Assembly (NCBI GenBank): GCA_026391945.1
Contig: JAPLDA010000007.1
Location: forward strand, 1-49,038
Length of the DNA: 49,038 nt
From: Bacteroidota bacterium
GTDB taxonomy: Bacteria > Bacteroidota > Bacteroidia > AKYH767-A > 2013-40CM-41-45
Direction: 5' to 3'
How positions within the stretch are numbered: position 1 is the stretch's first letter; every line of letters begins with the position of its first letter. This document shows, piece by piece, positions 18,864 to 27,231 of this stretch. The translations under genes and the position numbers were made by a program. The notes under the pieces were generated by a model. It was not told where the DNA came from, searched no databases, and worked only from the letters and a program-made list of their open reading frames with translations.

Positions 18864-20387
18864 ATGCCTGTATTAGGTGCATTAATCAAACAAGGGATCA
18901 AACTTTCCCAGCGGGTAAAACGCCGGGAGCAAACTCCCATTCAGCAGCAGCGAAGGGTTTTGAAAAAATTACTCCGGTCTGCGGAGTTCACTTCATTCGG
19001 AAGTTTTTATCATTTTTCAGAATTTCTCCATGAGCGTAATTTCATGAGACATTTTCAGCAACAGGTACCGGTTTTCAATTACAACAGTTTATTTGAAGGC
19101 TGGTGGAACCGTTGCCTCGCAGGAGAAGAAAATGTAACGTGGCATGGACGGGTTAAATATTTCGCACTGAGTTCGGGTACCTCTGAAAGCGCGAGCAAAC
19201 ACATCCCGGTCACACGCGAGATGGTAAGAGCGTTGCGCAAAGCCAGCATCCGGCAAATGCTCACGTTAAGCAAGTACGATCTGCCGGCATCATTTTTCGA
19301 AAAAGGTATTTTGTGGCTTGGCGGAAGCACCGATTTAAAAAAGCACAGCGGGTACTACGAAGGTGATGTGAGTGGCATTTCTGCCCGGAGAGTGCCGATC
19401 TGGTTTCAGAAATATTACAAACCTGGAAAAAAAATATCAAAAGAAAAAGACTGGAACATCAAGCTGGAAGAAATCACGAAGCAGGCGCATCACTGGGATA
19501 TCGGCATCATTACCGGTGTTCCGGCATGGGTGCAGTTGCTGATTGAAAAAGTGATTTCGCATTATCAACTGAAAACCATTCATGATATCTGGCCGAATCT
19601 CCGCGTGTATGCCCACGGCGGAGTTTCCTTTGAACCATACAGGAAAAGTTTCGAAAAATTTTTCGCTCACCCGGTTCATTACATTGAGATGTACCCGGCT
19701 TCAGAAGGATTCATTGCTTTCCAGGCCGAACCGGATGTCAGGTTCATGAAACTGGTATTGAACAACGGTATTTTTTATGAGTTCATTCCTTTTGATGAAA
19801 CGAATTTTGATTCCGCCGGTGAGCCTTTAAAGGATGCGCGTGTACTTCTGATCAATGAAGTGGAAGAAGGAAAGGACTACGCGATCCTGCTCAGCACATG
19901 TGCCGGGGCCTGGCGCTATTTAATCGGTGATGTGATTCGTTTTACCTCGAAGGAACATGCTGAGATGATCATCAGCGGCCGTACCAAACATTTTCTCAGC
20001 CTTGTCGGGGAACACCTCTCTGTCGATAATATGAATAAAGCGATTGAAAGCCTTTCACAGGAATTCAATATTGAAATCCCGGAATTTACAGTGGCCGGAA
20101 TTCCTTACGAAGGAACATTCGCACACAAGTGGTTTCTTGGAACCCATGCTGACATCGATAAAAACCTTCTGAAGAAGAAACTGGATGATAAACTGAAAGA
20201 ATTGAATGACGATTATGAAGTGGAACGAAGAAGTGCTTTGAAAGATGTATTCGTCGAACTGGTTCCATCTGAAAAATTCTACCAGTTCATGTCGGCAAAA
20301 GGAAAACTGGGAGGACAGAATAAATTTCCGCGTGTGATGAAAGGCGCACAGTTGGAAGAGTGGGAGAGGTTCTTGAACCTTTCATGA
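18864..20387 (+). CDS. GH3-family acyl-acid amido synthetase-like protein
   Basis: GH3 proteins are adenylating enzymes of the acyl/firefly-luciferase fold. In plants they join indoleacetate or jasmonate to amino acids, while bacterial members mostly have unknown substrates. From ATG 18864 the protein is 507 residues. The three ATP/AMP motifs are present: SSGTSES (about 103-109), YPASEGFIAFQ, and WRYLIGDVIRF. They are followed by GRTKHFLSLVGEHLS, where the hinge to the small C-terminal domain begins. The family call is firm and the substrate is open. Its position 2.6 kb upstream of a probable indoleacetate operon is suggestive, but it has its own promoter and GH3 genes are widespread in Bacteroidota. 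An enzyme that conjugates or activates an aryl acid is one possibility. Confidence 0.9.
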   Translation: MPVLGALIKQGIKLSQRVKRREQTPIQQQRRVLKKLLRSAEFTSFGSFYHFSEFLHERNFMRHFQQQVPVFNYNSLFEGWWNRCLAGEENVTWHGRVKYFALSSGTSESASKHIPVTREMVRALRKASIRQMLTLSKYDLPASFFEKGILWLGGSTDLKKHSGYYEGDVSGISARRVPIWFQKYYKPGKKISKEKDWNIKLEEITKQAHHWDIGIITGVPAWVQLLIEKVISHYQLKTIHDIWPNLRVYAHGGVSFEPYRKSFEKFFAHPVHYIEMYPASEGFIAFQAEPDVRFMKLVLNNGIFYEFIPFDETNFDSAGEPLKDARVLLINEVEEGKDYAILLSTCAGAWRYLIGDVIRFTSKEHAEMIISGRTKHFLSLVGEHLSVDNMNKAIESLSQEFNIEIPEFTVAGIPYEGTFAHKWFLGTHADIDKNLLKKKLDDKLKELNDDYEVERRSALKDVFVELVPSEKFYQFMSAKGKLGGQNKFPRVMKGAQLEEWERFLNLS

Positions 20388-20428
20388 TGTGTTATCCGAT
20401 TTTCTATGATAACAGTTTGCAACTATTT

Positions 20429-20436
20429 TAACTTTG
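20429..20436 (+). promoter_or_regulatory. Possible -7 box for the propeller gene
   Basis: TAACTTTG is a full match to TAnnTTTG and lies 36 bases before the ATG at 20472. A TTTG at 20416-20419 is too close to be the -33 partner, so only this box is proposed. Confidence 0.4.
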
Positions 20437-20471
20437 AGCCAATCATTAACAAAATTAATACGTTAAAAAAA

Positions 20472-21878
20472 ATGAAAAAGAAATTATTGTTTACTTCAAT
20501 CTTTTTTCTGGGAACTCTTGTATCCCAGGCCCAATGGCAGCCCGATGTGAGACTGACCAATGATCCAGCGCCCTCCAATACCTCATTGAATAATGCCTGG
20601 TGTGTAGCTTCAAGCGGAGACACTGTGATTGCGGTGTGGGATGACCAGCGTGATGGGAACTATGAAATATACTACAAACGCTCAACGGATGCAGGTTTAA
20701 GCTGGGGAGCAGATACACGGCTTACGAATAACACTTCTTATTCATACGATCCTTGTATTGCCATATCGGGATTGAATATACATGTTGTTTGGCAGAATGA
20801 GCAAAATGGCTTCTACCAGATATACTACAAACACTCCACCGACGGAGGCCTGAACTGGAGTGCAGATACCAGTCTTACAAATGTTTCTGCTGATTTGTGG
20901 AATCCATCGATCACATTAAACGGTACGGCTGTGCATGTGGTATGGGAAGATGAACGTCAGGGGAACTCTGAGATCTACTACAAAGGTTCAACGGATGGAG
21001 GTTTAAGCTGGGGAGCTGATACACGACTCACGACTGACATTGCTGATTCATGGAATCCTTCTGTATCAGTATCCGGTTCGGTTGTGCATGTTGTGTGGTA
21101 TGACAATCGTGACGGGAACTGGGAAATCTACTACAAACGCTCTGCAGATGGAGGCGTAAACTGGGGAGCAGATGTGCGGATGACAACGAACCCTTCTGTA
21201 TCAAGGTATCCGTGTGTCACCGTATCCGGCTCAGTTGTGCAGGTGGTGTGGCATGACGATCGCGATGGGAACTATGAGATCTATTATAAACGCTCAACAG
21301 ATGGAGGCCTGACCTGGGGATTGGATACAAGACTGACGAATAGCGCTGGTGGTTCATTTTTCCCTTCTGTCGCCGTATCCGGTTCTTTCGTGCATGTCGT
21401 ATGGTTTGACATGCGTGATGGCATCTATGAGATATACTACAAACGCTCTGTAGATGATGGGATAAGTTGGGGAACAGATACCCGGCTTACGAATGACTCG
21501 GCCTATTCATTTTATCCTTCTGTTGCTGTATCCGGCCCGGTTGTGCATGTGGTCTGGCAAGACATGCGTGATGGGAACTACGAGATTTATTACAAACGCG
21601 ATACCACAGCAAATACGATCGGAATAAATGAATCTCCTGCTTGTGAGAATACCATTCAAATTTTTCCTAACCCGTTTTTAAATAGAATGACTGTCAACAA
21701 TAGTAAAAACGAACTTTGTGAAATCACTATTTATGACATTACTTCAAGAATATTAGTGCATCAAAAATTTACCAATACCATTACTTTAAACACATCACAA
21801 CTTGCAAATGGAATTTATATTTACGAAGTGAGAAACAAAAATACAGTGCTCAGGAAAGGTAAGATAGCGAAAGATTGA
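20472..21878 (+). CDS. Secreted seven-blade beta-propeller protein with type IX sorting tail
   Basis: The ATG at 20472 gives MKKKLLFTSIFFLGTLVSQA, a clean signal peptide, so the reading from 20406 is too long. The body has seven sialidase/BNR-like units of 51 residues. Each carries an HVVWxDxRDGNYEIYYKRS-type core followed by a (D/G)GG(L/I)(S/N/T)WG-type motif (Asp-box-like) and a DTRLTN strand. The first strand (VRLTNDPAPSN) closes the ring with the last half unit. The C-terminal ~85 residues (IQIFPNPFLNRMTV ... QLANGIYIYEVRNKNTVLRKGK) are a type A sorting domain. No catalytic sialidase arginine triad is evident, so a binding or scaffold role outside the cell is more likely than glycosidase activity. 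Confidence 0.88.
   Translation: MKKKLLFTSIFFLGTLVSQAQWQPDVRLTNDPAPSNTSLNNAWCVASSGDTVIAVWDDQRDGNYEIYYKRSTDAGLSWGADTRLTNNTSYSYDPCIAISGLNIHVVWQNEQNGFYQIYYKHSTDGGLNWSADTSLTNVSADLWNPSITLNGTAVHVVWEDERQGNSEIYYKGSTDGGLSWGADTRLTTDIADSWNPSVSVSGSVVHVVWYDNRDGNWEIYYKRSADGGVNWGADVRMTTNPSVSRYPCVTVSGSVVQVVWHDDRDGNYEIYYKRSTDGGLTWGLDTRLTNSAGGSFFPSVAVSGSFVHVVWFDMRDGIYEIYYKRSVDDGISWGTDTRLTNDSAYSFYPSVAVSGPVVHVVWQDMRDGNYEIYYKRDTTANTIGINESPACENTIQIFPNPFLNRMTVNNSKNELCEITIYDITSRILVHQKFTNTITLNTSQLANGIYIYEVRNKNTVLRKGKIAKD
20661..21599 (+). repeat. Tandem 153-bp coding repeats (propeller blades)
   Basis: The (Y/F)(E/Q)IYYK-type segment begins at 20661 and recurs every 153 bases up to 21579 without any change in spacing. 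Each period encodes one 51-residue blade. DNA similarity between periods is high, for example the ACTACAAACGCTC core at several positions. Confidence 0.85.
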
Positions 21879-22122
21879 TGCGCCATATTTTCATCGGGAC
21901 AGCAACACATCCGGTGACATTGAAATTACTTTCTTTGATTCCGATCGCGATGGATGAATTTGAATCGGAAAAATTTTCACATGGAGAATGCGAGAGTGGG
22001 GAATGGGCGAGCCGGAGTTTCCAACTCCTGTCACCGATTCTCCCATTCACCGGTTCAATTTGATATTTGGAAACAAGAACAAATAAATTAGTTACTTAAA
22101 AAAATGATGTCAACCTGCCACC

Positions 22123-22731
22123 ATGCTTGAGCCCATCCTCAGTGGAATCATCTTCGGACTTCTTCTCGCCATCATGCTGGGGCCGGTTTTTTTTACGCTG
22201 CTCCAGACTTCACTGCATGAAGGTTTTAAGGCAGGCGTTTTCCTCGCTCTCGGCGTGTTGATGAGCGATGCGTTTTGCATCATGGTGGCTTATTTATTTG
22301 CTTCACAACTTGATCTTTCAGGAAAATACAAAGTCGTGATGGGATGGACAGGTGGTTTGTTGCTGATCAGTTTCGGTGTGATTAATTTTTTCAGAAAAGT
22401 AAAACCGAAGGAAGTGGATGATGATAAAAAAACCGTTCATGCTAAATTTATGCTGAAGGGTTTTGTCATGAATACGCTGAACCCGGCCGTGATCCTGTTC
22501 TGGGTGGGTGTGATCAGCCTGGTGAAACTGAAAGAAGGATATACCAAACTGGAAGATGCAGAATTTTTTGTTTCTGTACTGGGAACAGTATTCAGTATTG
22601 ATTTACTGAAAGCATTCATCGCCAACCGGATTTCTCATTTGCTCAATGCATCTGTTTTGCACTGGATCAACTGGATCGTCGGAATTGTCCTGGTCGTTTT
22701 TGGTGCGGGGATGATCATCAAAGTTGTGTAA
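22123..22731 (+). CDS. LysE-family amino-acid exporter-like membrane protein
   Basis: This is a 202-residue polytopic protein of the LysE/RhtB class, which exports amino acids or related metabolites across the inner membrane. The N-terminus (IIFGLLLAIMLGPVFFTLLQ) carries the family's GPxFF/L motif, followed by LHEGFKAGVFLALGVLMSDAF. About six hydrophobic segments can be seen, with the charged loop KVKPKEVDDDKK after the third. KGFVMNTLNPAVILFW is the second conserved block (NxxNP). The substrate cannot be read. It is the last gene before the aromatic-acid operon, separated from it by 267 bases in which no gene is seen, so membership of that operon is uncertain. Confidence 0.88.
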   Translation: MLEPILSGIIFGLLLAIMLGPVFFTLLQTSLHEGFKAGVFLALGVLMSDAFCIMVAYLFASQLDLSGKYKVVMGWTGGLLLISFGVINFFRKVKPKEVDDDKKTVHAKFMLKGFVMNTLNPAVILFWVGVISLVKLKEGYTKLEDAEFFVSVLGTVFSIDLLKAFIANRISHLLNASVLHWINWIVGIVLVVFGAGMIIKVV

Positions 22732-22967
22732 ACAGAGCATCTTCCTTTTTCGCATGACATCTTTGGATGAAACAACTTCAACTTTGTTCATGTTTTTATG
22801 TTCCCTGTGATCAGTTAAAAGAACATCGGAACCCAATCAGTATTCTATTTCTTGTATTCCTTCCTTTTTCTGAATGATAAGTACGGATTAAACAGAGCCT
22901 CTTCATTTCGACTCCGTTACCATTCCGGTGCATGACCTTTATCATACTTTAATATGTTACATAAAAA

Positions 22968-22975
22968 TACTTTTA
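22968..22975 (+). promoter_or_regulatory. Possible -7 box for the 25-kb catabolic operon
   Basis: TACTTTTA matches TAnnTTTG at seven of eight positions and lies 24 bases before the ATG at 22999. The upstream spacer is AT-rich but has no clear TTTG box at the right distance. Tentative. Confidence 0.3.
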
Positions 22976-22998
22976 TCGGATAATAAAGGAATAGAAAC

Positions 22999-25017
22999 AT
23001 GGCATACACTTTTAAAAATCTTAACGTAGAAAAAATCTCAGTCATCGGCGCCGGCCAGATCGGCCCCGACATCGCATTGCATTTTGCAAAATCTCTTGCT
23101 CCTTTCGGAGTACCTGTAGTGGTGGTGGATATTTCACCACAGGCATTGGAGAAGGCGAAAGAAAAAGCTTTTAAAAAAATTCAAAAAGGTGTGGAGACCG
23201 GTGCGTTTAAACCGGAGCAGGCTGAAAAAATAAAGAACGCATTGCTTTTTTCAGCAGATTATGAGCATGTGAAAGGATCGCAATTGGTTATAGAAGCTGC
23301 CACGGAAGATGAGAACATAAAGGACAAAATATTCCGCCAGGTTGAATCACTTACGGATGACCGGTGTGTTTATCTTTCCAACTCATCCCACATGCAGCCG
23401 GAAGTTATTTTCCGGAACATCAAGAATAAATCGCGTTGCCTCGTGGCGCATTATTTTTTCCCTGCTGAAATTAACCCGGTGGTGGAACTCATTCCCGGCA
23501 AGGAAACAGATGCTTCTCTTTTAAATATCATGCTTTCCTTCTATGAATCCATTGGCAAAGTTCCGATTCGTGTAAAAAGTTCCTATGGCTATGCCATTGA
23601 TCCTGTCTTCGAAGGAATTTGCCAGATTGCTATTTCGTGTTTTGAAAAAGGCCTGGGCAGTGAAAAAGAAATTGATGCAGCCGCAGTGAAAGCACTGGGA
23701 CTGGGAGTCGGGCCATTTACCGCGTTGAATTTAACAGGAGGAAATCCCATCACCGCACACGGTTTGGATGAAATGGGAAAGTTGTTGATGCCGTGGTTTA
23801 AAACTCCCGCAGCACTTCATGAAAAAAATCAGAAGAAAGAAAACTGGAATACCGCTCAGCGAGGAGAAAAAGTAGAACTCTCTCCCGCGAAAGAAGAATT
23901 GTTAGTGAAAGAATTTCAAGGTGGGTTTTTTGCGTTGACATCTTTTATCCTGGAACTTGGTATTGTTGACATCAACGATTTGAATATGGCTTGCGAGATG
24001 TCGCTGGTGATCAAAGCGCCTTTTTCTTTCATGAATAAAACAGGAATCGACCGTGCATACGACCTGGTGAAACAATTCTGTGCCGGCCACCCTTCCTTTC
24101 CTTTCCCGGGAAATTTGGAAAAAGCAAAATCAGAAGGCGGATGGAAGTTGCAGGACATTGTCACCGAAAAACGCGATGATGTTTTACTCATCACCCTCCG
24201 CCGCCCGAAAGTGTTGAACGCTCTCAACCTGGAAGTGCTACGGCAGGTGAGGAAAACACTGGAAGCTGCAAAAAATGATGCGGCCGTGAAAGCCGTTGTC
24301 ATCACCGGTTTCGGAACCAAAGCATTTGTGTCGGGAGCTGATTTGAATATGCTCGCCGCGTTGAAAACCCCAGACGAAGGCTACAACAATTCACGAACCT
24401 TTCAATCGGTGCTCGATGATGTTGAAAATTATTCGAAGCCTGTTGTGTGTGCGATGAATGGTTTTGCATTTGGCGGAGGAAATGAATTGGCCATGGCCTG
24501 CACCACTCGCATCTGTAAAAAAGGATTACCTGTGCTGGTTTGCCAGCCGGAAGTGAACCTCGGTTTCATTCCCGGCGCCGGCGGAACACAGCGGCTGCCG
24601 CGGCTTGTAGGAGTCGAAAAAGCGGCGGAGATTCTACGGACAGGGAGAAATGTCTCTTCAAAAGAAGCGGCTGAAATAGGGTTGGTGTATAAGGAGGCGG
24701 AAGGTGATCTCGTGGATGAAGCAGTACAACTTGCCAGGCAGCTTGCATCCGGAGAAGTGAAAGTGAAAAAAGTTTCCAAAGAACCACTCAGTGCCAACGG
24801 AAATCCGCAGCCCATCGACATCGGCCATTTGAGTAAAAAAATTGATGCGATCCTGGTGAAAGCTATTTACGAAGGTTCGCGGATGAGTTTAAAAGACGGA
24901 CTTGATTTTGAATCGCGGATGTTTGGCGAATGCCTCAGTACAGAGGATATGAAAATCGGTTTGGAAAATTTTAAAACCAACGGACCCAAAGCAAAAGCAA
25001 ATTTCATTCATAAATAA
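22999..25017 (+). CDS. Fused 3-hydroxyacyl-CoA dehydrogenase / enoyl-CoA hydratase
   Basis: This 672-residue bifunctional enzyme is for beta-oxidation-type steps. Residues 1-300 form the NAD-dependent 3-hydroxyacyl-CoA dehydrogenase, with the Rossmann motif GAGQIG (17-22) and the catalytic His151 in AHYFFPAEINPVVEL. Residues of about 390-600 are a crotonase-fold hydratase with both catalytic glutamates kept, Glu496 (FGGGNELAMAC) and Glu518 (CQPEVNLGFIPGAGGTQRL). The dehydrogenase-first order is opposite to E. coli FadB. A fused protein of this kind is part of the known indoleacetate gene set of Azoarcus/Aromatoleum. Here it would hydrate 2-aminocinnamoyl-CoA and oxidise the product to 2-aminobenzoylacetyl-CoA (inference). 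It is first in the operon, with two bases between its stop and the next start. Confidence 0.9.
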   Translation: MAYTFKNLNVEKISVIGAGQIGPDIALHFAKSLAPFGVPVVVVDISPQALEKAKEKAFKKIQKGVETGAFKPEQAEKIKNALLFSADYEHVKGSQLVIEAATEDENIKDKIFRQVESLTDDRCVYLSNSSHMQPEVIFRNIKNKSRCLVAHYFFPAEINPVVELIPGKETDASLLNIMLSFYESIGKVPIRVKSSYGYAIDPVFEGICQIAISCFEKGLGSEKEIDAAAVKALGLGVGPFTALNLTGGNPITAHGLDEMGKLLMPWFKTPAALHEKNQKKENWNTAQRGEKVELSPAKEELLVKEFQGGFFALTSFILELGIVDINDLNMACEMSLVIKAPFSFMNKTGIDRAYDLVKQFCAGHPSFPFPGNLEKAKSEGGWKLQDIVTEKRDDVLLITLRRPKVLNALNLEVLRQVRKTLEAAKNDAAVKAVVITGFGTKAFVSGADLNMLAALKTPDEGYNNSRTFQSVLDDVENYSKPVVCAMNGFAFGGGNELAMACTTRICKKGLPVLVCQPEVNLGFIPGAGGTQRLPRLVGVEKAAEILRTGRNVSSKEAAEIGLVYKEAEGDLVDEAVQLARQLASGEVKVKKVSKEPLSANGNPQPIDIGHLSKKIDAILVKAIYEGSRMSLKDGLDFESRMFGECLSTEDMKIGLENFKTNGPKAKANFIHK

Positions 25018-25019
25018 AA

Positions 25020-27146
25020 ATGAAATTCAAAGTAGGAATCGACATAGGAGGAACGTTCACTGACATCATCGCGATATCAGAAACGGGTGATACGACCGTG
25101 CATAAAATATTGTCGACACCGGAAGATCCTTCCATCGGTTTCATCAACGGGTTGCGGGAGGTGGCGGAAATGCGTTCCACCGGTTTTGAAACCTTTCTTT
25201 CTTCCGTTGACACGATTGTTCACGGAACCACGGTCGCCACCAATGCCTTGCTCACGTTAAAAGGAGCGAAGACGGCGTTGATCACCACGAAAGGATTCCG
25301 TGATGCTCTCGAAATGCGCCGGGGAATCCGCGAAGAACAATTCAACAATCATTACCGGAACGTTGTTCCGCTGGTGCCGCGCTACCTGCGGTTTACGGTG
25401 GATGAACGCATCAGCGCAGAAGGCAAAGTGGTGAAGAAATTCAACACGAACGAACTGGTTCCCATCATAAAAAAACTGAAGAAGGAAAAAGTGGAATCCG
25501 TTTGCATCTGTTTCATGAACTCATTCAAAAATGCCGCACATGAAAAACAGGCGGTAACATTTCTTCGTAAAAATCTTCCTGGAATTTTTGTGACGGCTTC
25601 GTTTGAAGTGCTTCCATCCATTCGTTTTTATGAACGCGTGAGCACCACCGCTGTCAATGCTTTTATCGGTCCCATCGTAGCGAATTATTTTGACAACCTC
25701 ATTAAAAAACTTGAGATCATCCGTTTCAAAGGAACACTGTTGGTGATGCAATCGAATGGCGGTGTGGTGACTCCCGAAGTCGTAAAAAAAATTCCGGCAG
25801 TTACTGTTTTGTCGGGGCCGGCAGCCGCACCAACAGCAGGGGCTTTTTATTCTTCGTTGCTTGGATATAAAAACTGCATCACCGTCGACATGGGAGGAAC
25901 GAGTTTCGATGCTGCGTTGGTGATCGACCATCAATGCGTCACCAGTACCGATGGATCGATCAACCGCTACCGCATCGCATTGCCTTCACTCGACATCATC
26001 ACCATTGGCGCCGGCGGTGGAAGTATCGGATGGATTGATAACGGTGGATTGTTGCGCATGGGGCCGCAGAGCGCAGGAGCCATGCCGGGTCCTGTGTGCT
26101 ATGAACGCGGAGGAAAAATGCCAACCTGTACCGATGCCGATTTAATATTGGGCTATCTCAACCCTCATTTTTTTGCCGGCGGAAAGTTAAAACTGAACAA
26201 AACAAAAGCGGAGAAGATTATTCAAACGGAACTTGCCGACAAACTTGGTTTGTCGACGCTGGAAACCGCCGCCGGTATGTTCCGCATCATCAATAACAAC
26301 ATGGCGCAGGGTGTACGCGAAATTTCCGTTGAACGTGGATATGATCCACGCGAATTCCTGTTCATCGTCGCGGGCGGCGCCGGTTCCATTCACTCTTCAG
26401 AAATCTGCAAGGAGCTGGAGATCTCCGTTTTTGTGGTGCCGAATGTGTCTTCCATTTTCTGCGCAGCCGGGATGTTGCTCGGTGATCTGAAACACGATTT
26501 CATCCGTTCCTATTTTTCTTCCTTTTCCAAAATTGATAAAAAATATTTCATCACGATTTTCAATGAAATGAAAAAAGAGGGAATGGAAACGCTGCTTCAT
26601 GAAGGTGTGAAAGAAAAGGACATGGAGTTGTTTCCCGTGCTCGACATGCGTTATGCAGGACAATACCACGAGGTGCCGCTCCAGGTAGAATGGAGTGACG
26701 TTGTAAACTTCAATCTCTCCAATGTTTTTGAAGCGTTTCACAAAGAGCATAACCGGCAGTTTGGCTATTCATTGAAAGAAGAAGAAACCGAAATGGAATT
26801 AATCAACGTGCGTTTGCGCGTGATCGGGAAAACCGAAAAACCAAAATTTCTTTCTTCGAAGGGCAAAGCAATCTCCCTTGAAAAAGCGGTGAAAGAAAAA
26901 CGCAAGGTATATATTCCTGAATTGAATGAATTGAAATTGATACCGGTGTTTGACGGTGATTTGCCGATAGGAGGATCGGTGATTCATGGCCCGGCTGTCA
27001 TTGAAAAAATCACCACTTCTGTTTTCATCAGCAACAAATATGATTGCCTCGTAGATGATTTCGGGTCGTTCATCGTGTACGAGAAAGAAAAATATCCAGG
27101 CGGATTTCAGCCGAAACAAAAACTGGTTGACGTGAATGAAAATTAA
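25020..27146 (+). CDS. Hydantoinase/oxoprolinase-type subunit A (probable oxindole-acetate hydrolase)
   Basis: This is the HyuA-like subunit of an ATP-dependent amide-ring hydrolase or carboxylase. The 708-residue protein starts with the ASKHA nucleotide-binding motif VGIDIGGTFTDI (4-15), and a second phosphate-binding block follows (ITVDMGGTSFDAALV, TIGAGGGSIGWID). Family members hydrolyse hydantoins or 5-oxoproline, or carboxylate acetone or acetophenone. The surrounding genes match the indoleacetate pathway, in which a hydantoinase-like pair opens the lactam ring of 2-oxoindole-3-acetate to (2-aminophenyl)succinate, so that is the preferred role. Ring opening as such is inferred from context, not from residues. 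It is paired with the B subunit at 27232. Confidence 0.88.
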   Translation: MKFKVGIDIGGTFTDIIAISETGDTTVHKILSTPEDPSIGFINGLREVAEMRSTGFETFLSSVDTIVHGTTVATNALLTLKGAKTALITTKGFRDALEMRRGIREEQFNNHYRNVVPLVPRYLRFTVDERISAEGKVVKKFNTNELVPIIKKLKKEKVESVCICFMNSFKNAAHEKQAVTFLRKNLPGIFVTASFEVLPSIRFYERVSTTAVNAFIGPIVANYFDNLIKKLEIIRFKGTLLVMQSNGGVVTPEVVKKIPAVTVLSGPAAAPTAGAFYSSLLGYKNCITVDMGGTSFDAALVIDHQCVTSTDGSINRYRIALPSLDIITIGAGGGSIGWIDNGGLLRMGPQSAGAMPGPVCYERGGKMPTCTDADLILGYLNPHFFAGGKLKLNKTKAEKIIQTELADKLGLSTLETAAGMFRIINNNMAQGVREISVERGYDPREFLFIVAGGAGSIHSSEICKELEISVFVVPNVSSIFCAAGMLLGDLKHDFIRSYFSSFSKIDKKYFITIFNEMKKEGMETLLHEGVKEKDMELFPVLDMRYAGQYHEVPLQVEWSDVVNFNLSNVFEAFHKEHNRQFGYSLKEEETEMELINVRLRVIGKTEKPKFLSSKGKAISLEKAVKEKRKVYIPELNELKLIPVFDGDLPIGGSVIHGPAVIEKITTSVFISNKYDCLVDDFGSFIVYEKEKYPGGFQPKQKLVDVNEN

Positions 27147-27231
27147 ATTTCGCAATGCAGGCCGGATAAAAAAAATGAAATGAATAAAGGACTACTGACA
27201 TTTTATAGTGCATACATAAAGTAAATGCCGG

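Noticed and set aside
20661-21599. CRISPR-like or other non-coding tandem array
   Set aside because: The 153-base period is coding, keeps frame throughout and encodes propeller blades.
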